This document shows, one piece after another, positions 23,896 through 34,757 of a stretch of DNA of 64,000 nt. The position numbers and the translations under genes were made by a program. This stretch comes from Gelatoporia subvermispora B (taxonomy: Eukaryota > Basidiomycota > Agaricomycetes > Polyporales > Gelatoporiaceae): NCBI GenBank assembly GCA_000320605.2, contig KB445814.1:124001-188000 (forward strand). Direction: 5' to 3'. Position 1 is the stretch's first letter; each line of letters starts with the position of its first letter. The notes beneath the pieces were generated by a model. The model was not told the origin of the DNA and did no database searches. It was given only the letters and a program-made list of their open reading frames with translations.

Positions 23896-26701
23896 AAGGT
23901 AAGATAGAAACGTAATAGAGACACAGGATGGGGTCAAAGACAAGGGGAATAGAATGAACATGCGGAGGCCACCTTCAACGACGGTTGGGGGCAGTCTGCC
24001 ATTTCTGCTATATTTCTCACGATCAGCTGATGTCCAACAATAGTGACATATCGGTGAAAGTATGTTGAGAGCACGGCGTAGGAACCTCACCAGGGCCGCG
24101 CAAGCGCGGCAGGGCCCACTACGACCACGGCTATATCTTCCCAACGCATTTATTCACCTCGCATTAGGAAAGAACGAACGCCGCGGACGATGCGAGAGAG
24201 GAAGGGGGGGAAACCACCAACAGAGCGGGCGTCGTGGGTGAAACAAGAGTGGTAAGAACGCAAGTAAAGTGTGCGAAATTTGCAGGTGCACAAATGTAAG
24301 TGTAGGAACGAAACGTGACCAGTGCAAGAAATCCTTAGTTTTGGGCGGACAATTAGGTCTGAGAGACCCACTACTAGTCGTAGTGGGAATCATTGGATTC
24401 TTCATGTATAGTTCCAGCCCAGAAATTGCTCCATCCTCTTCATGTGAGTAATATGTGTGCAATGAAAATTGTCAGATGCGGAATGTTCTGAGTTAACTCA
24501 CCCCCCTCTCCGAATTTCTAAATTCCTCGCGGCGGTGTCAATGTGCTGATAAGCTAGGCTCATTTTATCGTATAACTAAGTTACTTATTTTGACTATGTT
24601 CCCTTCGGAAATATCGATCTATGCGCATGCCTACGATCGATTTATGCGTGCGGTCTCTTTCTGCTGTTCTATCTGCAAGATGATCAGAATGTGTTTCAAG
24701 TCCCCTGCAGCTCTGGAAGGACGAACAGACTTGATTTTGCTCCCGATCGCAGCATCATTCACCACCGCAGACCATTGAATTATGATTGGGTGTCCTGCTC
24801 GGCCCTCCGGTCATGGGTCCTGGACTTCCCGTGTACTTGGTTGCCTCGTTACTTTCCTAGTTGACATGTCTCCAAATATTTCCGATGGGATGGTGCGCTG
24901 GATTATTGATGAACTGGGAATGGTTTGGTCCTTTCCAGATAGGTGTAATCATTTGATCGTTTCGTTTGGTCTCGGCGTGCGCGGTGCGCCGCCATGCGTT
25001 CACAGAGAGTCAGACTCTACTTTGGATCATGACTATTGCTAATATCGACACTGGCCGTGCGGTGAAGCCAAATTACCGTCATCGAGGTTAGGCAAGCGTG
25101 TAGCAGGCTACATTTCCGCCAGCAACCATTCAGTGCCAATCCAAACCCTCATAAATCGCCATGTGTTTGATGCATGAGATGGTACGCAAACACGCCTACT
25201 GTAGCCCAGTGTGTGTTGCCACTGACCGGTCTCGGGGTAATTTCCTCTTTCCTTGACAGGCATGTTTTGCGATCCGTCGATAGATATGGCAAATATAAGC
25301 GACAGGAGCAACAGCCATGTCAATTTCGGCATGATGGATGCAGTGCGAAATCTGTCACCCCTGCACTCCTCAGGATATTGAGACACACCTGCAACCGCCC
25401 TTGATTAGCTTTACTGCGCGAGCCATGACGACTTGCGCGTCTGCTAAGGGTCTGGATGTATAATCACCGAGGTCCCGTACATATCATATCTGGGGAAGGA
25501 CGATACGGACGCCGCTCGAAATACAGTAGGCGACACTCGGGAGTCCGGACAGCTTGGTGAACACGTCAACTTGTCAGGCGTGCCGTGTGCTATGATCGCT
25601 CACTTAATCACTGACTCTTGCCTAAGCAGACTTCCACGCTTTTACAGGATAATGACCCATTTCATTGGAATGGGATTTGCGCCCGGCCGTGCGAAGAATG
25701 CTCGTTCGGGCGATCAGCCGCCCAGCAGGGGATAGTCTTGCTGCAGGGGCGGCAATTGCCGGGGATGCCAAGTGGTGCGGTCTTCACGTACGACTGGCGG
25801 AAATCGTTCATCTCTCTCACCAGCTGCGTCTGGGCAGGGCATATCCGGTACCGTGCACGAAACGAAATGCACTGATTCGGACGATATTGAGATTAGCCTT
25901 CAGACCCCGTACGTCGAGAACTCGGAGCTTTTTTTTGCCTCGGGGCCTAGAGAAGACCTAGTGATTCGCGAACTTATCAACAGCTTCGTGGCACTCGAAT
26001 TAGAAGCGAATCGACCTCCCTATACATTCAGCTGTCACTCGAAACTCAAATTTCGCTGAATAGTGGGACAATGCTGGATCTCCGGATCTGGAGGGAATTC
26101 CGCGGTACGCATTTTGGAGACGCAGCTTCCCGAGCGCGAGGCAACAATCCCCTTCGTCGGTTGTCGGCGCGACATGTTTCTATATGGAGCGCCTCCGTGC
26201 TGAAACTTCGGTTTCCACTTGCTATCGGAATCTGCCTCGCGCCACGACTTGGATCCACGGTGCCGACCTCTTACAGAATTACAGGCTGCGCCCCTGCGTC
26301 TGTTTTCCCAAGCTGCGAAGTGACCCGCGTGACACACGGCTTTCTGCATGTAATTTTACATCCAGCGTTCTCCGCGCGTAGTTCTGGGTCAATCGTTTTG
26401 GTTAGATCTCGCCCACCCCCCGTCAGATTACAAAATTGCCTTTATGATGTTCAGCGAGCCACTTGGTCACAATGTGTGTGGATGTCTCCCCTGATGGGAT
26501 CTCCGGTTGCACGAACACTACTTATAGCGACCGTCAGGACTTCTTTTACTCCAGCAATCCCTCTCCTGATTCTCCTTCGTTCCCTCGACATCGAGGACAT
26601 ACTCCACGACCGTCATACTCTTCTGTCTACCTTCACCCTCACCCGCACCTCCTTCTTCACCCTCGCCTTCGCCTTCACCTCCCCCTACTTTCTCCATCGC
26701 C
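23896..26701. other. Gene-poor 2.8-kb stretch
   Basis: No complete gene is supported apart from one weak secreted-peptide candidate, listed separately. Frames between 25618 and 26400 contain protein-like pieces (IRELINSFVALELEANRPPY, then TMLDLRIWREF) that change frame without clear splice sites. This suggests an eroded gene or chance ORFs. The pyrimidine-rich run from about 26560 to 26700 is the leader of the desaturase gene. Confidence 0.5.
25108..25332 (-). CDS. Possible short secreted protein (about 74 aa), weak
   Basis: Starting at an internal Met, the frame begins MPKLTWLLLLSLIFAIS followed by IDGSQ, a plausible signal peptide with a cleavage-type region. The remaining roughly 50 residues have one Cys and no recognised domain. 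It is a single unspliced frame in a gene-poor stretch. The hydrophobic start is the only positive evidence, so this may be chance. Confidence 0.25.
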   Translation of the reverse strand: MPKLTWLLLLSLIFAISIDGSQNMPVKERGNYPETGQWQHTLGYSRRVCVPSHASNTWRFMRVWIGTEWLLAEM

Positions 26702-28821
26702 ATGTTCAAAAACAGCCCCGAGTACGAGGCCAGGTCGGTGCCGCGTTTGTCGTCGATCACAGTCTGTCACTGACAGCCACTGTCTCGGCTCCTGTTTACC
26801 TTGTTTTACCAGACGCGTGAAACCATTCGCGCCCCCCACAGTTACACTTAAGCAGATCCACGACGCTGTTCCGAAGCACCTTCTTCGCAAGAACTCTCTT
26901 CTCTCTTCCTACTACGTCGCGCGCGATGTCCTTCTTTGTATCGCATGCTTCGCCTTCGCCCTATCAATCGAGCCTGCCATAAGTAGCAGTTTCGGCGGCT
27001 ATATTCCTCTCAAGGCGCCCTGGCAGGTGTCTCTTGTCAGGACCACAATGTGGCTAACCTACTGGTGGTGGCAAGGCCTGGTCTTCGCTGGCTTCTTTTG
27101 CATTGGTGCGTGAGATCTCCGTACCCTGACGACGAACTGCGCACTGAGATAGATCTGATTCAGCCCACGAGGTAAGGGTCCTGTGAAGTACTTCCGCCCA
27201 GCCTCGGAGTTACTCACGTAGGTTTCCCACAGCTCGGCCATGGCACTTTATACGATTCTTGGTGGGCGAATAACATCCTTGGGTTCACGCTTGATACTGT
27301 TAGTATTCTCTATCCATATGTGCAATCTTGTAGATGAGTATTGACATTCTGCAGTTCGTCCTTGCGCCTTTCTTTGCATGGAAGGCGAGTCACAATGCGC
27401 ACCACGTAAGTGCTATATCCCGCCAGAGAACTTGGACAGCATCCTTCATCTATGATGACAGAAAGCTGTGGGTTCCATCGAACGGGACGAAAACTATGTC
27501 CCCCACCTGCGCAGTGATTACAAATTGCCACCAAAAGAACGATCGCGAACCGCGGATTATGCTGAAGTGTTTGAGGAAACTCCGTTCTTCACGTTAGCGC
27601 GTATCATATTCATGCAAGCATGGTTAGTACACATCACGTATCATCAGTTGTTCCATGTCAGTTTCTGACCGTTGTCCGCAGTGGGTGGTGGCTCTACCTA
27701 TCGTGAGCACCACGTGTCGAATAATCCCTTCAATGGTATCTAACGAGCGACTGGCTTCGCAGTACCAACGCTATGGGATCCAAGATGTATCCCCAGGGAA
27801 CAAATCATTTTTCGCCGTACTCGGCCATCTTCAAGCCGGAACAACGTACGTTTCATTTCAGATGCTGAGTGATCAGTTGATACTCTAACACTCTCGTTAG
27901 GCGTCGGCATTATCATTTCCGATCTTGGAGTCGCGTTTATGGCAAGCATGCTCGTACTGCTCGGCTGTCTCTTCGGCTGGAAATCGGTCTTGATGTACTA
28001 CTTTATACCATATGTGGTGCGCATCTTCACCACTTTAAGTCTGCACATGCACTCAAGCGAGGTTGCTTGCCCAGCTGTGCAATCATTGGTAAAGGGCTTC
28101 TGCTCCGTGCATTATGCATTTTTCTGACGCGTCGGCTGCGTCTTTTCTCACAGGATCGGTGAGAGGCGGCGCGGTTTCCTCCTTGCCTCGGTGTACTAAT
28201 GCTGGTTACAGTCATGTGCACATTTCTTCATCATTCTGACCCGACAATACCGCATTACCGAAAGGGCGAGTGGTCCTTCCTCAGAGGCGCTGCGGCAACT
28301 GTCGATCGACCCCTGCTAGGATGGCTCGGTCGTTTCTTTCTGCACAACGTAAGCACTCTATTGACCCTTACCGCATGCCGTTGCCAACAAGAATTGCAGG
28401 TCTCCCATGATCACGTTGCGCACCACTTCTTCTCATCAATTCCATTCTGTAAGTAACCATGTTATCGCAAGCCGGTTGCACGACTGATGTAACATAGATC
28501 ATCAGCCCGAAGTGACAAGGGCTATCCGAGAAGTGCTCGGAGAGGACTATAATTATGATTCGACGGTACTTACTCCAATTTCAAATAACTATTTGACCCC
28601 GTTACTCATGTTGGCCGGACCTCCAGAATTCGTTTTACGCTTTGTACCGCTCATTCACCGAGTGCTGCTTCGTGGAAGAAGAAGGCGAGATTGTCTTCTA
28701 CAAAAATCGATATGGCGACGCAGCAAGAGAAGTCGCAGAGGGCGCGCTCAAGTCGATCAAAGAAGGCGGCTGGGATTCCGATATACAGGATAAATTGGAA
28801 GATACCGCCGATGATGCTTAG
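26702..28821 (+). CDS. Delta-12 (oleate) fatty-acid desaturase, 15 exons (431 aa)
   Basis: The exons are 26702-26733, 26813-27105, 27164-27171, 27233-27298, 27355-27405, 27462-27622, 27682-27702, 27763-27845, 27901-28013, 28075-28088, 28154-28158, 28212-28348, 28400-28448, 28498-28565 and 28627-28821. All junctions are GT-AG and the sum is exactly 432 codons. The three diiron histidine boxes are AHELGHG, HNAHH and HDHVAHH. Between them sit GTNHFSPYSAIFKP, NHWIVMCTFLHHSDPTIPHY and RPLLGWLGRFFLHN, all familiar from mushroom oleate desaturases. It is an ER membrane enzyme converting oleoyl to linoleoyl chains with cytochrome b5 as electron donor. Exons of 8, 14 and 5 nt are needed to keep the conserved text. 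The first histidine box is completed by the 8-nt exon, so a model without it loses catalysis. Confidence 0.93.
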
Positions 28822-29280
28822 TCTCCGCTAGAAATGTCATCTACTGTATCATTACACATAGAGAATAGATTTCACACCCAATTTCAAGGTCACGTATAGG
28901 CGTCAGAGACTAGGCAGTTGCTGGCGTCTCCACACTGCGTAAGTAGACGCCCACTCATAACGTCTGCTGGACGGAAGTCAATGTGCCCTGCAGGAAAGGT
29001 CGACACCCTTTCATTCAGCCCCACCTTCAGACATCTCTCACCTGCAGCCCTGCTGACATTCCTCTCTATATACCCTGTACTGTCCTTCCCAAGCGATAAT
29101 CTCCTCTTCAGGGACTGTTCGGCTTCATATATAGCTCCGACATTCTCTCACACATCCGGTCCGAGGTATCAAAATGCCATTAGAGTGACAATGGGAATAT
29201 ACGGCTCGTCGAAGACGCCCAGAAGAGTAAAGTAAGAGTCTATACCACAGTCATGAGCGGGTCCAGTAGCTAGTCCATCA
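28822..29280. other. Convergent intergenic spacer
   Basis: This separates the desaturase 3' end and the secreted-protein 3' end. No coding signal is supported. Confidence 0.5.
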
Positions 29281-30710
29281 CTACAACAGGCACGCAACGA
29301 GACCCAACACGCCGCCCAGTATCATTCCGCTGCTCAGCTTCAGGCCCGCAGCGCCGTTGTTCTGGGCGGAATTGCCGGTTGCAGACGCAGAGGCAGAAGA
29401 ACCGCTGCCCGACGCAGACGGGTGCCCACTGCCGCTCGCTGCGCCGCTCGAGCCAGATGGGGTTGCAGCGGCCGAGGAGCTTGGCGGGGCGACGGACTCG
29501 ATCGCAGAGACCTTGGACCACGCGGCCTGGGAGTTCGCCTGGACGTCGTTCTCTTGGTACGGGAAGAACGAGACGGCGCCGGTGCTGTCCATCTGGACAA
29601 GCGCGGTGATACTAGCCGCGTATGTCGCCTTCGCATCCTTGGTCGTTGGGCCGGCGTACTTCTGCGTGGTGTTTGTCTCGACGTTGATCACGTATGTCGC
29701 GGAGCCATCGTCGGGGATGAATGCGAACTCCTGCTGCACGCCTTGTGACTGGAAGAACGAGGTGGCCTGACCGTGAGTAGCGGGGAACGCGCTGCCGTCG
29801 GGGAGGGGGTAGGGTTGCGGGTCGGGCTGGAAGAACGAGACTGCAGACGGTGAAGATGAGCAGAAGCTTCTGATGAGGAGCAGGAGGACTTACAGTGGAT
29901 GACGAAGATCTCCGCGTCGCCAGCAGGGACTCCCGGGATATCGAGGAAGTGAATGTGGTTCTGGGCCAGCGCCATGACCGGCTGGTAACCAGCCGGGTAG
30001 GGTGCCTTCTCAACATCAACCCACGACAGCGCAGAGGAGTTGGCCGCGGTGAGGGATCCGAAGTCGAGGAAGAACAGCTCGCCGTTAGAGAGGGCGTAGA
30101 AGACGTTTGTATCGTGGTCAAGAATGGCATTGAAGGAAGAGGGGTCGAAGTTGCCGGTAGTTACCGACTGTTCGGACCACGATTTCGTGCCTGCATCGTA
30201 TATGTGCACGGAAGAAGGGCTGGAGGCATCACCGTTCATCACGTAGACGGCATTGAAGAACTGCGCAAGGTAGCAGGTGGTGTTTGCTCCATCGAATGGT
30301 CTTTCGTGGAATGTGAGCGTGAGTAATGTATCATAATGGTTATTATCACTTACGGCCGACCAGAGGTCGTAATGTCGGTCGCGCTTCCTATAAAAGCCGA
30401 GGAATCAGCGGTTGTCCACTAGACAATGCAACTACACGTTTCAAGAGCGTTTGTGGACAAGTTTGTTACTATTGCTTCTCACAATAATCCGCAAAAGAAC
30501 AGGCTCCGCTACTACACGCATCTGAAGAATACTGAAGAAGTATTACTCACCGCTTGTCCACGAGTCTTGAGTGCCTGCATTCCAGTCCTTGCCGTCGAGA
30601 CCGAAGGCAAGCAGGTTGAAGTTGGCGTCGAATGTGACACAGGGCGATGAGTTGACGGCGCCCGTAGCCGCGAGAAGAAAAAGAGAGACTAGGGTCGGTA
30701 TCTTAGGCAT
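29281..30710 (-). CDS. Secreted, probably GPI-anchored, propeller-like protein (386 aa)
   Basis: The exons on the minus strand are 30710-30551, 30387-30354, 30300-29894 and 29840-29281, totalling exactly 387 codons. The N-terminus MPKIPTLVSLFLLAATGAVN is a classic signal peptide. The middle has repeated beta-strand text (NLLAFGLDGKDWNAG, AVYVMNGDASSPSSVHIYD, NVFYALSNGELFFLDF), suggestive of a kelch or beta-propeller fold but without a firm family match. The C-terminus is a Ser/Ala/Gly-rich linker, then small residues, then a terminal hydrophobic helix (SGMILGGVLGLVACLL), the layout of a GPI-attachment signal. A cell-surface or wall location is inferred; the function is unknown. Exon 2 is only 34 nt. 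Confidence 0.82.
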
Positions 30711-31412
30711 CGTGGTGGAAATTGAGGAGCTGGAGGGGAGAGATGACGGAGAATGGAAGAAAGCAAGAGCAACGAGCTGAAACGTCGTCGTGCACTCGCT
30801 AGAGGAGGTTTCCACGTGGCATAGGCGCTTCATAGATGAGCGTCTGTCATAATTATAGACGAGCTGGACTTTGAGGTGCTCTTCACGCACCAATCAAAAG
30901 GAGTAACATCAACGCCGAAAATTTATCAGCTCATTAAATAGCATAAAATACCACACCCAGAGTAGGCGTAGTCCGTGCTGGCAATACAACTTTGTAAAAG
31001 TGGAAATGGCACACAGGATCGAAAAGCGTAGCGAGAGATGGATGAGAGATGAACAATTTGGAGCCGAATTTCGTACCAAAAGACAAATATAGTTATTTGC
31101 GTGAAGTCTAGTCCCTCTTTAGTATGATACAAGGTATGGCGTTCTTGTTAGTGAGCCCTCTGGTAAAGTCGAACGAACTTGAAATTGCCTCTTCAAGCAC
31201 CGTGAGAATTTCAGCCACCACGCCGGCTCGATTTTCGCGAATGGACGTTGAGCGCGCTCACTTCTTGAACTCCGCGTTCCAAGCTGGCTGCTTTGCTATG
31301 GTCGCGTGCACATGATCTGTATAAAGTCTTACTGGGTGCTCGTCTGACGCGGAGTATCCTTAGAGTCACTACTAGGTCCTTCAGTTCAGCAACTACACAG
31401 GACGCGCGGAGC
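30711..31412. other. Divergent intergenic region
   Basis: This is the promoter region between the GPI-anchored protein (-) and tRNase Z (+). Small frames within it lack support. Confidence 0.5.
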
Positions 31413-34400
31413 ATGAACTGGTCAGCTTCGGTGCTGAGTACCGTAAGCTCAGACACGGAACCTACTGTGGTCCTCAGTTTCGACACAGCAAAATATGTCT
31501 TTAATGCTGGAGAGAATACTGGTCGATCTTGGCTTCAGAGCAGACAGAACTGGCGGAAGACGCGGGGTATCTTTCTCTCGTCCGTGGGCACGCAACGGTG
31601 TAGCGGCTTACCTGGTAAGTGTGCCGCAATAATACTGGGTATCATTCCTATCGATGATCCTTAACTCAAACGCGCAACTGCATTAGGGTTGTTGATGTTC
31701 CTAGCCGACGCCCAGATCGGCAAGTTGGATGTGGTAGGGCCTCCAGGTTTGACGCATTACCTAGCGTCGATGCGATGTTACCTGTGGCGGTACGCGATGC
31801 CACTTGTATCCGCATAATACCCTTCTCACCCCGAAAAGGGCGCAAATAGCTGTGAAAGCGACGGATGCACTTGCTATGCCTAATGTCGCCGTCGAGCAAT
31901 CCCCGGATCCCGTCTACAGGGACGGTAATATCACCGTTTATGGTCTCCCCCTGTACACCGACGCACCTGGCTCTTCTTACTTCCACCACGTGTTGAACGC
32001 ACCCACAGGGATAGGACACAAGCGAAAGCGTGATCCATCCCCAGACTCGGCTAGCAAACGACCCGCGCTCTCAACAACCGACGGACACGAGCCAGATAGC
32101 TGTAACTCTCAACCTGATACTCACAGTCCTCGCGATAGGATCATTTCAAAAGCCTCTCTTCCCGGGTTCAAGCCTTATGACCTGCGAGGTGATGAGGCAG
32201 ACGAGTGGCGCAGACTCGTCCTTATGAACATGTTCCCGTTCCAGGAACCGGAAATGGAGCCGAAACCACAGAAGGGAAGACAAAAGGGCAAGAAATTAAC
32301 TTCAGCGCCAGTGGTTGAGGCACGCGAGCCCACGACAGAAGACACCAAAGTGCGCGCAGGGCCGGGAACGCCCAATCAAGCCATTCCTCAGTCTCTTCAC
32401 ACTCTCCTCCAGTATGACCGCCTGCCATTGTTCTCTCATGAGAGTGACAGCGGAGAGTCATACGCCCCGCCGACGATGTGTTACGTAGTCGTTGGCCCAC
32501 GCGTACGAGGGAAGTTTGACGTCAAGAAGGCTGAGGCGCTAGGACTTGGCAAAGGCCCTCAGCGTGCTCAGCTCACGAAGGGCCAGAGTGTGACTGTTGA
32601 GGTTGATGACGGAAATGGGAACAAGATTCAGCGTGTCATCAAGCCGGAAGATTGCATAGGGCCTTCAGAGTCGCCTCGGGTAGGCAATTGTGTTGGACGT
32701 ATAGGCCGCCATCACTGAGCTATGTATTCTCGCAGGCAGTCATCATCCTCGATGTACCCACATCTGCCCACATCGACCCGCTCGTGAAGGCCTTCTCGGA
32801 GTCAGAGTTCTACTCGCGCTATCGCTCTCACTCAGCGGGAGACAGAGAGGAACATCCGGTGCATCTCATTGTTCACAAGTGTGGGCCGGGTGTCATTGAG
32901 GATGCGCGATACAAGGACTTTATGAACGGCTTCTCCGAGCACGCCCACGTGAGTCCGTGACTACATCCAGCGTACTGGATCAACACACTCACTAAATAAC
33001 AGCACCTCGTAGCTTCTCGGGAGCATGCGTCCAATCCACTGACTTTCACCAGCTTTGGGTCGACACAGCTGCGGCTGAATCAGTTAGACCCAGACATGTT
33101 CCCTCTGCCTCATTTCGCATTGGACGCCCCCCGCGAACTTGCGTGTACGTTGCTTACTAGTGGAACTTCGCCACGTGACCCGAGCTGATGCTCTCCGCTT
33201 GTAGCCATACCCGGATTACCGCCGAAAGTTCAAACACTTCGATCGAATACTACTGTGCAGATGCGTCCGCCATCAGAGCCCGTGCAAGATTCGCTCGCAT
33301 TAGAGCACGACAAGTTCCACCCTTCGGTCACCGCAGGGCTTCCGCTGCCCCTCCCCTCATCCACGTTAGAGATCTTCACGAATTCAAGGAGGACTATCGA
33401 GCAGCGCTATGCAGACAATGCTACTCCGTCCAAGCCAGGCGATGATGTTCTATTAGTGCCTCTGGGTTCAAGCAGCAGTCTGCCCAGCATCTACCGCAAC
33501 GGTACGCACTAGCCCTTTAGCAAGATTCCTTGTTTCTCATGCTTCTATTCATCAGTGCTCAGTACACTTGTTCGGATACCCGGGTGGGGAAGTGTCCTTC
33601 TCGACTCAGGCGAAGGAACATGGGGCCAACTGGCGCGTGCTTTCGGAGATGAGACTGCCACCTCCGGTGTTTGGGACATCTTGCGCGAGCTCAAGTGCAT
33701 CTACATCAGCCACATGCATGGCGATCATCATATAGGTCTCGCAAAGATTCTTGCCATGCGGCAAACGGTACATGCACAACTCTCTGCTCATCAACGAATT
33801 GAACTCATAGATTCAATGGTAGCTCGAGCCGCAGCCTGCAGAACCGCTCTATGTGGTTGGCCCAACTGCCATGATGCGATATATACGCGAGCAGTCGGAC
33901 GTGGAAGACCTCGGTGTTGACAGGCCGGAAAACGGCATCGTAACGATTCCTGCAGCTCTGCTGAACTGGACGGACACGTCGAAGTCCAGGATGCATGCGC
34001 GCCAGCCTTTCATAAGCGTGCGGGAATGCCGGAACGCCGTATCGGAGATGTGTGACACACTCGGCTTTGAGAAGTTTACGACGGTTGATGTCGTACATGG
34101 AGGACAATGCTACGGCTGCGTCATCAAGCATCAAGACGGCTGGAGCCTGACGTGAGTAGGCTGTGGCTACTACCCATCGTAACACTCACCAACGTGATTT
34201 AGCTTCTCCGGTGACACCGCTCCGACAGATAATCTCGTCAAGGCGGGAGCGAATTCCACATTACTAATCCATGAAGCATCACTGGGCGACGACCAGGAAG
34301 AGATGGCCAAAGCAAAGCTCCATAGTACCTTCAGTCAGGCTATTGACGTTGGACAGAGGTTCGTCCATGTCAATTCATTTGACTTCTTTTTGTCCTAACA

Positions 34401-34650
34401 CAAGGTTCGGCACAGAATGAACGCGGAGAACGTTTTGTTGACACACTTTTCGGCGCGGTACCCCAAGATGCCTCCATCTGCTTTCTCGGAGACGAGCTTC
34501 CCGCTAGCGATCGCGCTCGACTTCGCCAGGATGAATATTAGCGATCTGTGGAAGCTCAACGCGTACCTTCCTGCCATCGAGCACTGCTTCATAGAAACGG
34601 CGGAAGAGGACGAAGCTGAGGAAGTAGATTTGACGAGAGTCTCATGGTGA
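31413..34650 (+). CDS. TRZ1: Long-form tRNase Z (tRNA 3'-end endonuclease, 909 aa)
   Basis: The ten exons are 31413-31614, 31687-31789, 31839-32679, 32736-32948, 33003-33144, 33205-33501, 33556-33767, 33823-34151, 34203-34358 and 34416-34650, giving 910 codons. The N-terminal half is the degenerate metallo-beta-lactamase arm of long tRNase Z (SFDTAKYVFNAGE, KTRGIFLSSVGT, GPPGLTHYLASM). The C-terminal half is catalytic: LLDSGEGTWGQL, the zinc-binding SHMHGDHHIG, VVHGGQCYGCVI, FSGDTAPTDNLVKAG, and HFSARYPKMP. It cleaves 3' trailers from nuclear and mitochondrial tRNA precursors. A basic, Lys-rich linker near residues 240-265 lies between the arms. Only the second exon junction (31789/31839) is supported by frame alone. 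Length is typical for the fungal long form. Confidence 0.93.
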
Positions 34651-34757
34651 TACTTGGTGTACACTCCTCGCAGGCAGGGATACTATGCAGAGAAGGTACC
34701 ACACTACTACATGTTCCATGACTATGTGACAATCTATCCTTGGATATCACCCCTTCG

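Noticed and set aside
26071..26820. 249-codon plus-strand frame ahead of the desaturase
   Set aside because: It overlaps the desaturase leader and first exon in another frame and changes composition midway. Only its first part looks protein-like.
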